A DNA stretch of 46,552 nucleotides from assembly GCA_029880105.1 (NCBI GenBank), contig JAOUPA010000001.1, forward strand, positions 1 to 46,552, given 5' to 3'. A model generated the notes under the pieces. It worked only from the letters and a program-made list of their open reading frames with translations. It searched no databases and had not been told where the DNA came from. Positions within the stretch are counted from its first letter, which is position 1; each line of letters opens with the position of its first letter. This document shows, one piece after another, positions 25,457 through 35,251 of the stretch. A program made the position numbers and the translations under genes. The DNA comes from Gammaproteobacteria bacterium. GTDB lineage: Bacteria > Pseudomonadota > Gammaproteobacteria > SZUA-229.

Positions 25457-26275
25457 TTAATTTTTGACTGCAACCGTTTCAATCAGGCTGACGCGCTCTT
25501 CATCAAGGTTGCGATGCAGGTTGTAGGCCTTGGTCAGGATGTCGTGCCCCACTAACATATGTACGCCCAGTACGGGCAGTTTTGCCTCACCTGTGGGTTC
25601 GGTCATGTGCGCAAAGGCCTTCTGTGCGAGATCGGTCTTGTCATTCCAGATCTCTATTATGAAGCCTGCAGAAGTAATAACATCACGGAATGGATCTGGT
25701 GGCAGTAAAAAACTCATTGAGCTATCTTGAGCCCACGGTACCGGGAAGTAAACGGGTGTATTTTTATTGCCACAGACTTCGTACAAAACAGCACGGCCTC
25801 CGGGCTTGAGTACACGATAAAGCTCCTTTAGCCAGCCCAGTTTATCCTCAACGTTCATATTCATCTGGATCGACCAGGCGCCATCAAATGAATTGTCCTC
25901 AAACGGTAGTTCAAGTGCACTGGCAGCATGAAACGTTACCCGTTCCTGCATGCCCAGTAATTTCGTCAATCGCTCAGCAGCATCGATGTACTCATTGCTT
26001 AGATCAATACCGGTTACATAACAACCCGTCTCCTGCGACAGGCGCCGTGTTGAACCGCCAACACCGCAGCCAACATCAAGGATATGCATATCGGGTGTGA
26101 ACTGTGCGAGTTCAATCAGCTCTTTAGTAGCGACATCACCGCGGATATGAAACTCATCCACCGGCTGAAGATCATCCAGTGTCAGGCTGGATAAATCCCT
26201 GTCTAACTCATTAAGTCCATCAATAATTTTGTTGTATAAATCGTTCGGCGAGTAATAACTGTGTATGTGTTTCAT
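25457..26275 (-). CDS. SAM-dependent methyltransferase (class I, UbiE-like)
   Basis: 272 residues. Rossmann-type motif I is LDVGCGVGG (residues 66-74), then GIDLSNEYID (acidic ribose contact), ALELPFEDNSFDGAWS and LKELYRVLKPGGRAVLYE. This places it in the Methyltransf_11/UbiE group, which methylates small molecules such as quinone precursors, sterol-like lipids or glycine derivatives; the substrate is not evident. It lies 48 bases after fadD on the same strand and may be cotranscribed with it. Confidence 0.88.
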   Translation of the reverse strand: MKHIHSYYSPNDLYNKIIDGLNELDRDLSSLTLDDLQPVDEFHIRGDVATKELIELAQFTPDMHILDVGCGVGGSTRRLSQETGCYVTGIDLSNEYIDAAERLTKLLGMQERVTFHAASALELPFEDNSFDGAWSIQMNMNVEDKLGWLKELYRVLKPGGRAVLYEVCGNKNTPVYFPVPWAQDSSMSFLLPPDPFRDVITSAGFIIEIWNDKTDLAQKAFAHMTEPTGEAKLPVLGVHMLVGHDILTKAYNLHRNLDEERVSLIETVAVKN

Positions 26276-26323
26276 GTTTTTGCCTAGGTGCTAGCAGAGT
26301 GATGTAATATTGACTAATAAATG

Positions 26324-27994
26324 CTACTGGCCAACGTACTTATCACGTATCTCCCGGCGCAATATTTTGCCGACATTAGTTTTTGGTAGTTCGTTGACAA
26401 AAATAATGCTTTTCGGCACCTTGTAGGCAGTCAGGTTTTCCCGACAGTAAGCTTTAATTGTATCCTCTGTAAGTTCGGCGTTTTTCTTAACAATGACTGC
26501 CATCACCGATTCACCACACTTCTCATCGGGTCTGCCGACCACGCCAACTTCTAATACGTCGGGGTGCCCGGCAATGACACTTTCGACTTCATTGGGGAAG
26601 ACGTTGAAGCCAGAGACCAGGATCATATCTTTTTTACGATCGACAATTTTGATGTAGCCGTTCTCATCCATAATTCCGATGTCCCCTGTGTGCAACCAGC
26701 CGTCGTTACTGAGTACTCCCGCAGTTTCTTTGGGTCGCTGCCAGTAACCCTGCATCACCTGCGGGCCGCGAATGCAGATTTCACCCTGTTCACCTGTCGC
26801 CAGTTCATGCCATTCATCGTCCTGAATAGAGACTTCGGTAGATGAAATTGGTAGGCCGATCATGCCATTAAATTCTTTCATGTCTAGCGGATTGATGCAG
26901 GCGGCTGGTGAGGTCTCGGTCAGGCCATAGGCCTCGATGAGTGTGTGCCCCGTAACTTCCTGCCAGCGCTGCGCGACTGCGCGTTGTACTGACATACCGC
27001 CGCCCAGTGCCAGGATAAATTTTGAGAAATCGACATTTTTAAAATCAGGGTGATTGAGCAGGCCATTGAACAGGGTATTGACGCCGGTGATGACGGCAAA
27101 TTTGAGATTTTTTATTTCTTTGACAAAACCATTAATATCGCGTGGATTAGTGATCAGGTAATTAAGCCAGCCATGCTTCATAAAGGTCAGGCAGTTAGCG
27201 GTCAGTGAAAAGATGTGGTACAGCGGCAGGGCGGTGATGATGGTTTCAGGCTCATTATTGACCACGTTCTTGATCCAGGCTGAGGCCTGCTGCATATTGG
27301 CGACCATGTTCTTATTGGTAAGTACCGCGCCTTTGGAAACACCCGTCGTGCCGCCGGTGTATTGTAGAAAGGCGATGTCGTCGTGGTTGCAGGGTACTGT
27401 TTCAAAGCGGTGTTGTGCGCCGAGCCTGATCGCCTGTTTAAAAGCAACCGCATTGGGCAGGTGGTAACTGGGTACCATTTTTTTAATATACTTGATAACC
27501 AGATTAATGATGGCTGATTTTGGGAATTGCAGCATATCCCCCATTCTGGTCACGATAATATTTTTAACACCAGTTTCGGCGACGATTTTTTCGAGTACGT
27601 GGCAGAAGTTTTCAACGATAATAATGGTTTCTGCACCTGAATCATTTAGCTGGTGTTTGAGTTCGCGTGCGGTGTACAGTGGATTGGTATTTACCACGAC
27701 AAGGCCGGCACGAAGAGCGGCAAAAATGGCAACAGGGTTTTGCAGCAGATTGGGCATCATTATGGCAATACGGTCACCTTTTTTAAGGCCAAGGTCATTT
27801 TTTAAATAGGCGGCCAGCTGTGAAGTGTATTCATGGAGCTCTTTGTAGCTGATGGTTTTGCCAAAGTTGGAAAAGGCAGGGCGATTAGAATATTTTGTAA
27901 CACTGGTATCAAATACTTCTGCTACGGAGGCAAAATCATCAACAGAAATATTTTCAGGTACGCCCGGAGGATAACTCTTTAACCACGGTTTCAT
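26324..27994 (-). CDS. fadD: Long-chain fatty-acid CoA ligase
   Basis: 556 residues, ANL superfamily. The phosphate loop YTGGTTGVSKG (212-222), the EAYGLTETSP motif, the hinge GWLHTGDIG and the FadD signature DRKKDMILVSGFNVFPNEVE are all present. It closely resembles gammaproteobacterial FadD, which activates fatty acids for beta-oxidation at the inner membrane. A strong Shine-Dalgarno AAAGGAG lies 6 bases before the ATG. It follows the TRAP transporter genes on the same strand after 93 bases. Confidence 0.95.
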   Translation of the reverse strand: MKPWLKSYPPGVPENISVDDFASVAEVFDTSVTKYSNRPAFSNFGKTISYKELHEYTSQLAAYLKNDLGLKKGDRIAIMMPNLLQNPVAIFAALRAGLVVVNTNPLYTARELKHQLNDSGAETIIIVENFCHVLEKIVAETGVKNIIVTRMGDMLQFPKSAIINLVIKYIKKMVPSYHLPNAVAFKQAIRLGAQHRFETVPCNHDDIAFLQYTGGTTGVSKGAVLTNKNMVANMQQASAWIKNVVNNEPETIITALPLYHIFSLTANCLTFMKHGWLNYLITNPRDINGFVKEIKNLKFAVITGVNTLFNGLLNHPDFKNVDFSKFILALGGGMSVQRAVAQRWQEVTGHTLIEAYGLTETSPAACINPLDMKEFNGMIGLPISSTEVSIQDDEWHELATGEQGEICIRGPQVMQGYWQRPKETAGVLSNDGWLHTGDIGIMDENGYIKIVDRKKDMILVSGFNVFPNEVESVIAGHPDVLEVGVVGRPDEKCGESVMAVIVKKNAELTEDTIKAYCRENLTAYKVPKSIIFVNELPKTNVGKILRREIRDKYVGQ

Positions 27995-28087
27995 ACTACG
28001 CTCCTTTGAAATGATATCAATATGCGCTTAAGGATAGCGCGACTACAAATTTATTGCACTCGATAAATGAAGTGATTATATCCGTCT

Positions 28088-29350
28088 TTATTCAATCCAC
28101 CAGAGTGAGAGCTCCGGGAAATAGGTGACAATCAATAGCCAGATGAACATTAAAAACAGAAATGGCAAGGTTGATTTGAACAGTTTTATAACCGGTTCAT
28201 TAAAACGCTGACTGGCAATAAAAAGATTGATACCTACCGGCGGTGTGGAATAGCCGATTTCAAGGTTGGCAAGGAAGATAATGCCCAGGTGGACAGGGTC
28301 AATACCGTAGCGAACGGCCAGGGGTAGTATCAGTGGTACAACCACGACAATGGCGGAAAAAATATCCATCATTGCGCCGACCAGAAGCAGGAACAAATTG
28401 AGCAGTAATAAAAATTCAAGCTTACTGTCGATGTGATGCTCCAGTATGGCCAGCATCTTCATGGGAATCTGGGCATCGACTAATAAATTGGTCAGGCCGA
28501 GTGCAATCAGCAGGATAATCAGCAGGCTGCCGAACAGGATACTGGCTTCGGCCAATATGGTTAGAGATTGGCTGCGTAAATTGATTTCGCGATAAATAAC
28601 GGTTTCAACGACAAGCACATAGGCAGCAGTAGCGGCCGCTGCTTCTGTAATAGAAACAAAACCACCAAAGATACCAACGATGATGGCAACGGGTAGCATT
28701 AAATCCCAGAAGGATGAGCGGATACTGTTGATCAGTGTGCCGAATTTAAAATGGGTGCGTTCAACTTTATGCTGCTGTCCCATAAACATGCTATAGACTG
28801 CCAGCATCAACATCAGCAATAGACCCGGAACAATACCAGCCATGAATAATTGTTCAATGCTGACACCGGCAACAATACCAAAAATTAAAATCGCTAGGCT
28901 GGGCGGAAATAAAAGTCCGAGAGAGCCTGAAGTTGTCAGCAGGCCGAGAGAAAATTTATTTCTGTATCCCTCCTGGATGAGTATCGGATAGAGCAGGCCA
29001 CCGAGGGCGAGTATGGTAACGCCAGAGGCACCGGAAAACATGGTAAAGAAGGCGCAGGCACCGATGGTGGCGATAGCGATGCCACCTGGCAACCAGCCGA
29101 AAGCAGCATGAAAAAACACGACTAGTCGCTGTGCTGCACCACCGGATGACATCACTACGCCTGAAAGGATAAATAACGGTAGTGCAATCATATTGGGTGA
29201 TGCTGCCAGACGATTCATTTCGATGATAAGCAGGTCGGTACTGAGATCGAGTCCATAGCTGGCGAGAAGACCTCCGGCAGCGAGTACCGAAAATAGCGGT
29301 GCACCCAGCAGTGCAATCAAAATTAAAAGAATTGTTGCCGTCGTAATCAT
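28088..29350 (-). CDS. dctM: TRAP transporter large membrane subunit (DctM-type)
   Basis: 420 residues, highly hydrophobic with about 12 membrane segments. Family motifs include LPLFILSGVVMSSGGAAQRL, FSGASGVTILALGG and NLEIGYSTPPVGINLF. DctM is the ion-driven translocation channel (sodium or proton coupled), paired with DctQ and a periplasmic binding protein. Its ATG overlaps the dctQ stop in ATGA, a sign of translational coupling. Last gene of tatT-dctP-dctQ-dctM. Confidence 0.95.
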   Translation of the reverse strand: MITTATILLILIALLGAPLFSVLAAGGLLASYGLDLSTDLLIIEMNRLAASPNMIALPLFILSGVVMSSGGAAQRLVVFFHAAFGWLPGGIAIATIGACAFFTMFSGASGVTILALGGLLYPILIQEGYRNKFSLGLLTTSGSLGLLFPPSLAILIFGIVAGVSIEQLFMAGIVPGLLLMLMLAVYSMFMGQQHKVERTHFKFGTLINSIRSSFWDLMLPVAIIVGIFGGFVSITEAAAATAAYVLVVETVIYREINLRSQSLTILAEASILFGSLLIILLIALGLTNLLVDAQIPMKMLAILEHHIDSKLEFLLLLNLFLLLVGAMMDIFSAIVVVVPLILPLAVRYGIDPVHLGIIFLANLEIGYSTPPVGINLFIASQRFNEPVIKLFKSTLPFLFLMFIWLLIVTYFPELSLWWIE

Positions 29351-29823
29351 GGTTCGCCAGCTTCAGAAGTTGCAGGCTTAAAACATAGAATAAAAAAATG
29401 CAGGCTGAGCAGTGCAAAACCGAGTGGGTATATCAGTGTAAAAGGCAGTGTCCAACGCTCGTTGGCGGGCGCGTACTCCCACTCATCCAGGGTGAACTGA
29501 AGTGCTGGATAACAGAGGCCGGCACAAACAAGTGTAGTAAATAGTAATAATGGTACGCGCAGTTGGCCCAACTGTTTTTTGTTTAATAGTGGAGTCAGTG
29601 CATCTATTTTTATATGGCGTAACTGGGAGGTGGCGAGTACTGAGCCCATGGCACCACACGTCACTAGCAAATGCCGATTTATGATGTCGATTTCCGGATA
29701 GCCGAAATCCAGAGTATTGCGAATAATAATCTGAAAAATAGAAAGCACAAGAATCAGGAACAGACTACCGGCGGCGATCCAGCTCTCCAGAATGATCAGT
29801 TTTTTTTCAAAATTTTGTAACAA
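29347..29823 (-). CDS. dctQ: TRAP transporter small membrane subunit (DctQ-type)
   Basis: 158 residues with four hydrophobic segments. Typical DctQ features are an early QIIIRNTLDFGYPEID (about 27-42) and a second-helix GAMGSVLATSQLRHIKIDAL. It supports and positions DctM. The start is TTG at 29823: no ATG exists before residue 59, and the frame begins 4 bases after the dctP stop, so coupling is likely. Confidence 0.9.
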   Translation of the reverse strand: MLQNFEKKLIILESWIAAGSLFLILVLSIFQIIIRNTLDFGYPEIDIINRHLLVTCGAMGSVLATSQLRHIKIDALTPLLNKKQLGQLRVPLLLFTTLVCAGLCYPALQFTLDEWEYAPANERWTLPFTLIYPLGFALLSLHFFILCFKPATSEAGEP

Positions 29824-29827
29824 GTGT

Positions 29828-30850
29828 TTATTTCTTTGTGGCTTGTGTGTCGTGATATTTTTTCAGGTAGTCACGTGCCTTGTTAAAAAATACAGCAGGA
29901 ATATAGTTGGTTTTTTCCAGTTGTTCGGCAGCATTGTCCCTGATGGTAAGGAACTCCTGCATTTCTTTGTCATTCCAGTCCCAGAGGAAGGAAATGCCAT
30001 ATCGTTTAAGCAAGTTTTTACTGCGCTCATTTTCAAAGCGTGCATTCTTGCGAATTTTGTCACTCATCGCTTTGCCAGTGGTTTTTAGCAGTTGTTGCAA
30101 ATCTTCAGGTAGTTTATCGAAAAAAACATTGCTAACTACTAAGCCGCCGATGGCATTGGTGACTGGAATATTGGAGCCGTATTTGAGGTTGGTATGCCAT
30201 TGCAGCGCAATTGCACCAAAGGTTGAGACATAAACGGTATCGATGCTGCCATGTTTTGCAGAGAGCTGTGGGAAGACATCAATAATTGAAAGTGGTACCG
30301 GTGAAATATTTGATGCCTTAAAAAAGGCTTCACCTAACGGATCGCCCTGCCACAACCAGATTCGGCTTTTTCTCATGTCTTCGAGAGATTCGATTTTATT
30401 CTGTGAGAAAAAGTGAATAAAGCCGACTTCGGGCCAGCCCAGTAATTCAAAACCGTTTTCCTTAAAGCCAGTTTCGAAATCGGGCATCAGGGCATCACGT
30501 ACATAATCGGATTCACCGGTGTCTTTGAATAAAAAAGGTACTTCGAGTACACGTGCAGGTGAATAAATACGACCAATACCATAGCCGGTAAACATACCGC
30601 CATGTAACTGGCCTTTGCGAATTTTACGGATGACATCGGGTTCATCGCCCATAACGCCACCGGAATACATTTTGAATTTCAGTTGTCCCTGGCTTTTCTG
30701 TTCAACCTCTTTCACCCAGTCTGTGAGGATATTGCTCCAGGCTGTGCCAGTGGGGAGTAGCGTAGCAAATTTGAGTGTGTAGGTTTCTGCGGCAAAGGCC
30801 TGCGATGAAACCAGCAGAGCAATAGATAGAGCAATGCCTCTTAAAACCAT
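29828..30850 (-). CDS. dctP: TRAP transporter substrate-binding protein (DctP family, TatT-associated type)
   Basis: 340 residues. The signal peptide is cleaved after AFA (residue 20), giving mature AETYTLKFATLLPTGTAW. The fold markers of the DctP family are present (MYSGGVMGDEPDVIRKIRKGQ at about 61-81, VLEVPFLF, FFDKLPEDLQQLL). The position of the carboxylate-binding Arg of classical DctP proteins (KIRV) appears to read RIWLW, with Trp165 in its place. A GAGGAA Shine-Dalgarno lies inside the end of tatT, with which it overlaps by 10 bases. Ligand unknown; loss of the Arg hints at a non-acidic or hydrophobic ligand. Confidence 0.93.
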   Translation of the reverse strand: MVLRGIALSIALLVSSQAFAAETYTLKFATLLPTGTAWSNILTDWVKEVEQKSQGQLKFKMYSGGVMGDEPDVIRKIRKGQLHGGMFTGYGIGRIYSPARVLEVPFLFKDTGESDYVRDALMPDFETGFKENGFELLGWPEVGFIHFFSQNKIESLEDMRKSRIWLWQGDPLGEAFFKASNISPVPLSIIDVFPQLSAKHGSIDTVYVSTFGAIALQWHTNLKYGSNIPVTNAIGGLVVSNVFFDKLPEDLQQLLKTTGKAMSDKIRKNARFENERSKNLLKRYGISFLWDWNDKEMQEFLTIRDNAAEQLEKTNYIPAVFFNKARDYLKKYHDTQATKK

Positions 30851-31701
30851 TTTTCTTCCTCATTAAGTAGCATTTTTGCTTTGCGTTTGGCGATTTGATT
30901 GAGTAGAGCTATATCAGGATTCAGATCTTCCGGTGCTTCAATAATTTTGCTCAGGCGATTGTGGAAGTCTTCACGATCCATTTTCTGCCGGGACAGGTAT
31001 TGTGCCTGTAATAGGTCAACGACCAGCAGTTCGTTGCGGGTTATTTCACGCGCCCGGTTAAAGTGGTGTTCGGATTTTTTAAAGTCACCACCAAACATGG
31101 GCGGCCGGCTGCCGTAGAATACGCCAAAGTAAATGTGTGCACCACCGTAGTAGAAGGTTTCATCCAGATCTAGCACGCGCTGCATCAGGGCGGTGGGTTT
31201 GGGTAATTCGATCAGACTTTCAGGGGTATCACGATTCTGGTCGATCCACTTGGCCCAGTTGCTGGCGGTCCAGAACAGGGCACCAACATCATCTTCATCG
31301 GCTTTCTGTAAAGTGGCTTCCAGTTCTTCCATAGAGCCGTACCTGAGATTTGTATAACCATTGATTTCGAGGGCTTTCAGGCCATGCTGCAGGCCGCGCT
31401 GATAAAAGTTGATGGCGCGGCGTGGCCGGTTATCCTCGTTGAAACCATAACCCAGTCCATAAAAGGCCTGCGCGGCATAAACACGTAGTGAGGCATTTTC
31501 CGGATCAATGTTGATCATGCCCTGCAGGACATTGAGATTGGTTGGGATCGAGTCTTCAGCCAGTTGCAGATCGGTTTCCTGATTGAGTGAGTGAATACCG
31601 CCTTCAATCAGGGGAGTAGAGGCGCGTACCAGAAATTTGTCCATCGCAGAACAGCCGCCGAGCAGGCTAGCGGTAAGCAGTAGTAGCATGAGCCTCATCA
31701 T
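30841..31701 (-). CDS. TRAP transporter T-component, TPR lipoprotein (TatT)
   Basis: 286 residues. A type II signal peptide has the lipobox LLGGC (Cys17, SLLGGCSAMDKF), so the protein is lipid-anchored. The rest is alpha-helical TPR-like: AAQAFYGLGYGFNEDN, AINFYQRGLQHGLKAL, HIYFGVFYGSRPPMFGG and AREITRNELLVVD. This matches the T component of TPAT systems, described in Treponema pallidum (Tp0956/Tp0957), in which a TPR trimer docks the binding protein. It is the first gene of the four-gene transporter operon and overlaps dctP. Confidence 0.9.
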   Translation of the reverse strand: MMRLMLLLLTASLLGGCSAMDKFLVRASTPLIEGGIHSLNQETDLQLAEDSIPTNLNVLQGMINIDPENASLRVYAAQAFYGLGYGFNEDNRPRRAINFYQRGLQHGLKALEINGYTNLRYGSMEELEATLQKADEDDVGALFWTASNWAKWIDQNRDTPESLIELPKPTALMQRVLDLDETFYYGGAHIYFGVFYGSRPPMFGGDFKKSEHHFNRAREITRNELLVVDLLQAQYLSRQKMDREDFHNRLSKIIEAPEDLNPDIALLNQIAKRKAKMLLNEEEKWF

Positions 31702-31746
31702 GATTGTTTAATCCCTGGTGATTCGAAAATAGTTGAGCTGCCCATG

Positions 31747-32976
31747 TTAATGGAAAAACCAGTATCCCGCCAGAATGGCTGCAGTAATGCCAGTGGCATC
31801 GGCTATCAGGGCACAGGTGATGGCGTGGCGCACGCGGCGGATGCCGACACTACCAAAATAGACGGCAAGCACATAGAAGGTGGTTTCGGTGCTGCCCTGC
31901 ACGATGGCTGACAGCATCGCCGGGAAGGAATCGACACCGTGGGTACTCATTGTCTCCAGCATCATGGCACGGGCACCGCTGCCGCTGAGTGGCTTCATTA
32001 ACGCGGTGGGTAGGGCCTGTACGAAATCGGTATTAAAGCCGAGTGTGCTTATGATGTACTCAATGCCGACCAGCAGGCCATCAAGTACACCGCTGGTGCG
32101 TAGTACACCGATGGCAACCAGCATGCCGACCAGGTAGGGGATGAGTTTGACCGCGACGTCGAAGCCTTCTTTAGCGCCGTCGATGAAGGCGTCGTAGACA
32201 TTGACCCTGTTCCACCAGCCATAACCAAGAAACAGCATGATCAGGCTGAACAGGGTGAGATTGCCGAGCAGGCTGGAAGTGGCGGCGATGTGTTCTGGGG
32301 GCTGGTTAACCAGATAGCTGGCCAGTGCGCTGAGTAACACGGCAAAGCCGGCAAAGTAGGTAAGCACGACTTTATCCAGTAGTCTGAGTTTCTGCATGTA
32401 GGAAACTGCCAGCAGGCCAGCCAGTGTTGAGGCAGACGTGGCAAGCAGGATTGGGATGAATACTGCTGTTGGGTCGGCTGAACCCTGCTGAGCACGGTAC
32501 ATGAAGATGGTAATTGGTAGCAGGGTGACCGAGGAGGTGTTCAGCACCAAGAACAGTATCTGTGCGTTGCTGGCGGTATCCTTACTGGGGTTCAGTGTCT
32601 GCATGTCCTGCATGGCCTTCAATCCCATCGGGGTCGCGGCATTATCTAGACCGAGCATATTGGCGGCAATATTCATGGTAATGCTGCCGTGGCTGGGGTG
32701 GCCGCGAGGGATCTCCGGCATCAGTTTCAGGAATAGCGGCTCCAGGCTGCGCGATAGAATCTGGATCAGGCCTGCCTGTTCGGCAATGCGGAAGAAGCCT
32801 AGCCAGAGGCAGAGTACTCCAATCAGGCCGATGGCGATTTCGACGCCGAGTCCGGCCATATCGAAAGTTGACTGCACCAGCTGGGCAAAGATTTCAGCTT
32901 GGCCATTGACCAGCCACTGGTACAGTGCTGTAACAAAGGAGATGGCAAAAAAGCCAAACCAGATATGGACCAGCAT
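31747..32976 (-). CDS. Fused SpmA-SpmB-type nucleoside-recognition membrane protein
   Basis: 409 residues with about ten hydrophobic segments. The first half resembles spore maturation protein A (GITMNIAANMLGLDNAATP in slightly varied form: SITMNIAANMLGLDNAATP, near 100-118). The second half resembles SpmB (PYLVGMLVAIGVLRTSGVLD, SGSGARAMMLETM, QGSTETTFYVLAVYFGSVG). Both halves are Gate domains. Fused versions occur in non-sporulating proteobacteria, where the function is unknown. AGGAT lies 6 bases before the ATG. It sits between trxC (75-base gap) and tatT (45-base gap). Confidence 0.9.
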   Translation of the reverse strand: MLVHIWFGFFAISFVTALYQWLVNGQAEIFAQLVQSTFDMAGLGVEIAIGLIGVLCLWLGFFRIAEQAGLIQILSRSLEPLFLKLMPEIPRGHPSHGSITMNIAANMLGLDNAATPMGLKAMQDMQTLNPSKDTASNAQILFLVLNTSSVTLLPITIFMYRAQQGSADPTAVFIPILLATSASTLAGLLAVSYMQKLRLLDKVVLTYFAGFAVLLSALASYLVNQPPEHIAATSSLLGNLTLFSLIMLFLGYGWWNRVNVYDAFIDGAKEGFDVAVKLIPYLVGMLVAIGVLRTSGVLDGLLVGIEYIISTLGFNTDFVQALPTALMKPLSGSGARAMMLETMSTHGVDSFPAMLSAIVQGSTETTFYVLAVYFGSVGIRRVRHAITCALIADATGITAAILAGYWFFH

Positions 32977-33051
32977 TCAGCATCCTGATGGGTTGTGGTT
33001 ATCAGGATAAAGAATGCCGGTATTGGTCTTTTAGTGCAACTGCTGGTTGGT

Positions 33052-33498
<447 letters not shown>

Positions 33499-33508
33499 AA
33501 TGGCATCC

Positions 33509-33535
33509 AATATATTTAGAATTAATAAATATATT
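33509..33535 (-). repeat. AT-only inverted repeat upstream of trxC
   Basis: AATATATTT (33509-33517) and AAATATATT (33527-33535) form a perfect 9-bp inverted repeat with a 9-base spacer. It ends one base from the GGA of the trxC ribosome-binding site. It could be an operator or a weak mRNA hairpin over the start region. Confidence 0.6.
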
Positions 33536-33602
33536 GAGATGAATTGAAAGATTTCAAGCTATTGCTGAATGGTTATTCTGTAATAGTTTGAGTGATGAGT
33601 AC

Positions 33603-34154
33603 TTAGAAGTTCAGAACAATACCAAGATTTAATGAGTTTATGCCTCCATCATTTGCGAAGTCTCTTACGCCAAAAAACATATCAATATCTGCACGTAAGA
33701 TAATGGTTTTAGTAACACCTAGTTCAACACCTCCAGCCAAGCTCAAGCCAGACCCTTTCTCAGTGGCAGGTGTGTTAAAAGGCAAGAAATAATAAGGGTC
33801 TACAACGGTGGTTTCAAAATTATAAAAACCACCACCAACCATAACTGTCAGATTGGTTACAGAGGTAGAAATACGGTAAAGACCTGCGATATTAATGCCT
33901 GTGCTGCTTAGAGAGACGCCAGGCAGGCTATTAATATCAGCATTACCGGAATCGTATAAAGTAGCCTCAAAAGCAATATTGTCATATAGTCTATAACCAG
34001 CAAATGCTTTGGTGGCAATTCCCTGTTCAACATCGGTATAGTCGAAGGATGAGAGGCCAGTAGCGATGCCTGCATACAATGAAATCTCTGCCTGACTGTT
34101 GGAGGCAAATAAGCTAAAGACACATGTCAACGCTAAAGAGGTTGTTTTTTTCAT
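33603..34154 (-). CDS. Small outer-membrane beta-barrel protein
   Basis: 183 residues. The signal peptide ends SQA (mature EISLYAGIATG, after residue 22). The mature part alternates hydrophobic and polar residues, in strands ending in aromatics (YAGYRLYDNIAFEATLYDSG-like; LTVMVGGGFYNFE), and the last residue is Phe (NLGIVLNF), the BAM signal of outer-membrane barrels. Size and pattern suit an 8-stranded OmpX/OmpW-like barrel. Ligand or role cannot be told. Divergent from the GIY-YIG gene. Confidence 0.85.
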   Translation of the reverse strand: MKKTTSLALTCVFSLFASNSQAEISLYAGIATGLSSFDYTDVEQGIATKAFAGYRLYDNIAFEATLYDSGNADINSLPGVSLSSTGINIAGLYRISTSVTNLTVMVGGGFYNFETTVVDPYYFLPFNTPATEKGSGLSLAGGVELGVTKTIILRADIDMFFGVRDFANDGGINSLNLGIVLNF

Positions 34155-34269
34155 AAAAAATTATTCACTATATAATTCAATATGTAGATATTTAGCCTGC
34201 TAATTTCTCTGACTGGACAAAATCTAACACAGTGAACATTGTGTGGCTACGTTGTTATTGATGGGTTAT

Positions 34270-34707
34270 ATGGATTATCGTGGAACTTACATCGTTGTAC
34301 TCAAAAGCGAGCAGCCGAACACGGTACAAATAGGCAAGTTAGGGCTGCTCGGGATTCACAAGGGTTATTACGTCTATATCGGTAGTGCCATGGGTCCTGG
34401 TGGCGTGATGGCGCGTTTGAGGCACCATAGAAAGATTAGCCAGCGGCCACACTGGCATCTGGATTATTTACGTGCGCAAATGGAATTTTATCAGGCCTAT
34501 GCCCTGTTTTCACTGGAGAGGAAGGAATGCGAATGTGCGAATCTCATGTCTAAAAGTGAAATCGCCAGTGAGCCGATCAATGGCTTTGGTTCATCGGACT
34601 GCCATTGTAGAACACACCTGTTTTATTTCTCTTCACATACAAAAATGGTTACGGCCATTAGCCGCATAAGCGAGGCAGGTAGAATTAATCTAGATCTGTT
34701 GTGCTGA
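34270..34707 (+). CDS. GIY-YIG-like DUF123 domain protein
   Basis: 145 residues from ATG 34270; an ATG at 34261 and a GTG at 34243 are also possible. The family pattern follows the start directly: GTYIVVLKSE, KGYYVYIGSAMGPGGVMARLRHH, then PHWHLDYLRA. This is the DUF123 branch of GIY-YIG-type proteins, found alone or fused to endonuclease III in archaea. Cysteines and histidines (CECANLM, SSDCHCRTHL) may bind metal. Nuclease activity is inferred only from the fold. Confidence 0.85.
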   Translation: MDYRGTYIVVLKSEQPNTVQIGKLGLLGIHKGYYVYIGSAMGPGGVMARLRHHRKISQRPHWHLDYLRAQMEFYQAYALFSLERKECECANLMSKSEIASEPINGFGSSDCHCRTHLFYFSSHTKMVTAISRISEAGRINLDLLC

Positions 34708-34709
34708 GT

Positions 34710-35072
34710 TTATTTCAGCAGCGCATCAATTTTTGCCAGTAGTTCCTGTTTTTCAGGTGGCTTGATGACATAGTCTTTGGCGCCCTGACGCTTGGCCCAG
34801 ACCTTGTCTGTTTCCTGATCCTTGGTAGTGAGCATGATTACCGGGATGTCCTTGGTGTCGGCATTGGTTGTAATCTGGCGACATGCCTGAAAGCCACTGA
34901 TGCCGGGCATGACAACATCCATGACGATTAAATCTGGCTTTTCTTTGCCGGCTTTATCCACACCCTCTTCGCCACAAATGGCAGAAATCACTACGTGTCC
35001 TGCCGATTCGAGAATTTTTTTGGTGCCTGATAATAATGTAGGTGAGTCGTCAACGACCAGAATACGTGCCAT
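34710..35072 (-). CDS. pilH: CheY-like response regulator, PilH type
   Basis: 120 residues, receiver domain only. The acidic pocket is Asp8-Asp9, the phosphorylation site Asp52 (IVMDVVMPG), with Thr82 or Thr83 and Lys104. The stretch TTKDQETDKVWAKRQGAKDY is diagnostic of PilH as I remember it, the twitching-motility regulator of the Pil-Chp chemosensory system. pilG and pilI-pilJ-chpA are not in the window, so this copy stands alone. It converges on the DUF123 gene (2-base gap). Link to the pilus genes at 1-4451 is inference. Confidence 0.85.
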   Translation of the reverse strand: MARILVVDDSPTLLSGTKKILESAGHVVISAICGEEGVDKAGKEKPDLIVMDVVMPGISGFQACRQITTNADTKDIPVIMLTTKDQETDKVWAKRQGAKDYVIKPPEKQELLAKIDALLK

Positions 35073-35251
35073 GCCTGTTAAGCCTTGAATCGGTTATTTT
35101 TGATGTACACAATATATACGATTTTCTGGATGTTTAACAAGGTTTATTGGCATTTGGTGCGTGTTTTGGCCGATTAACTGATTTATATTTACGATAATCC
35201 GTTTTATTATGACATCACTTATATAGTTGTCTAAGGACATGAGTTCAGGAA

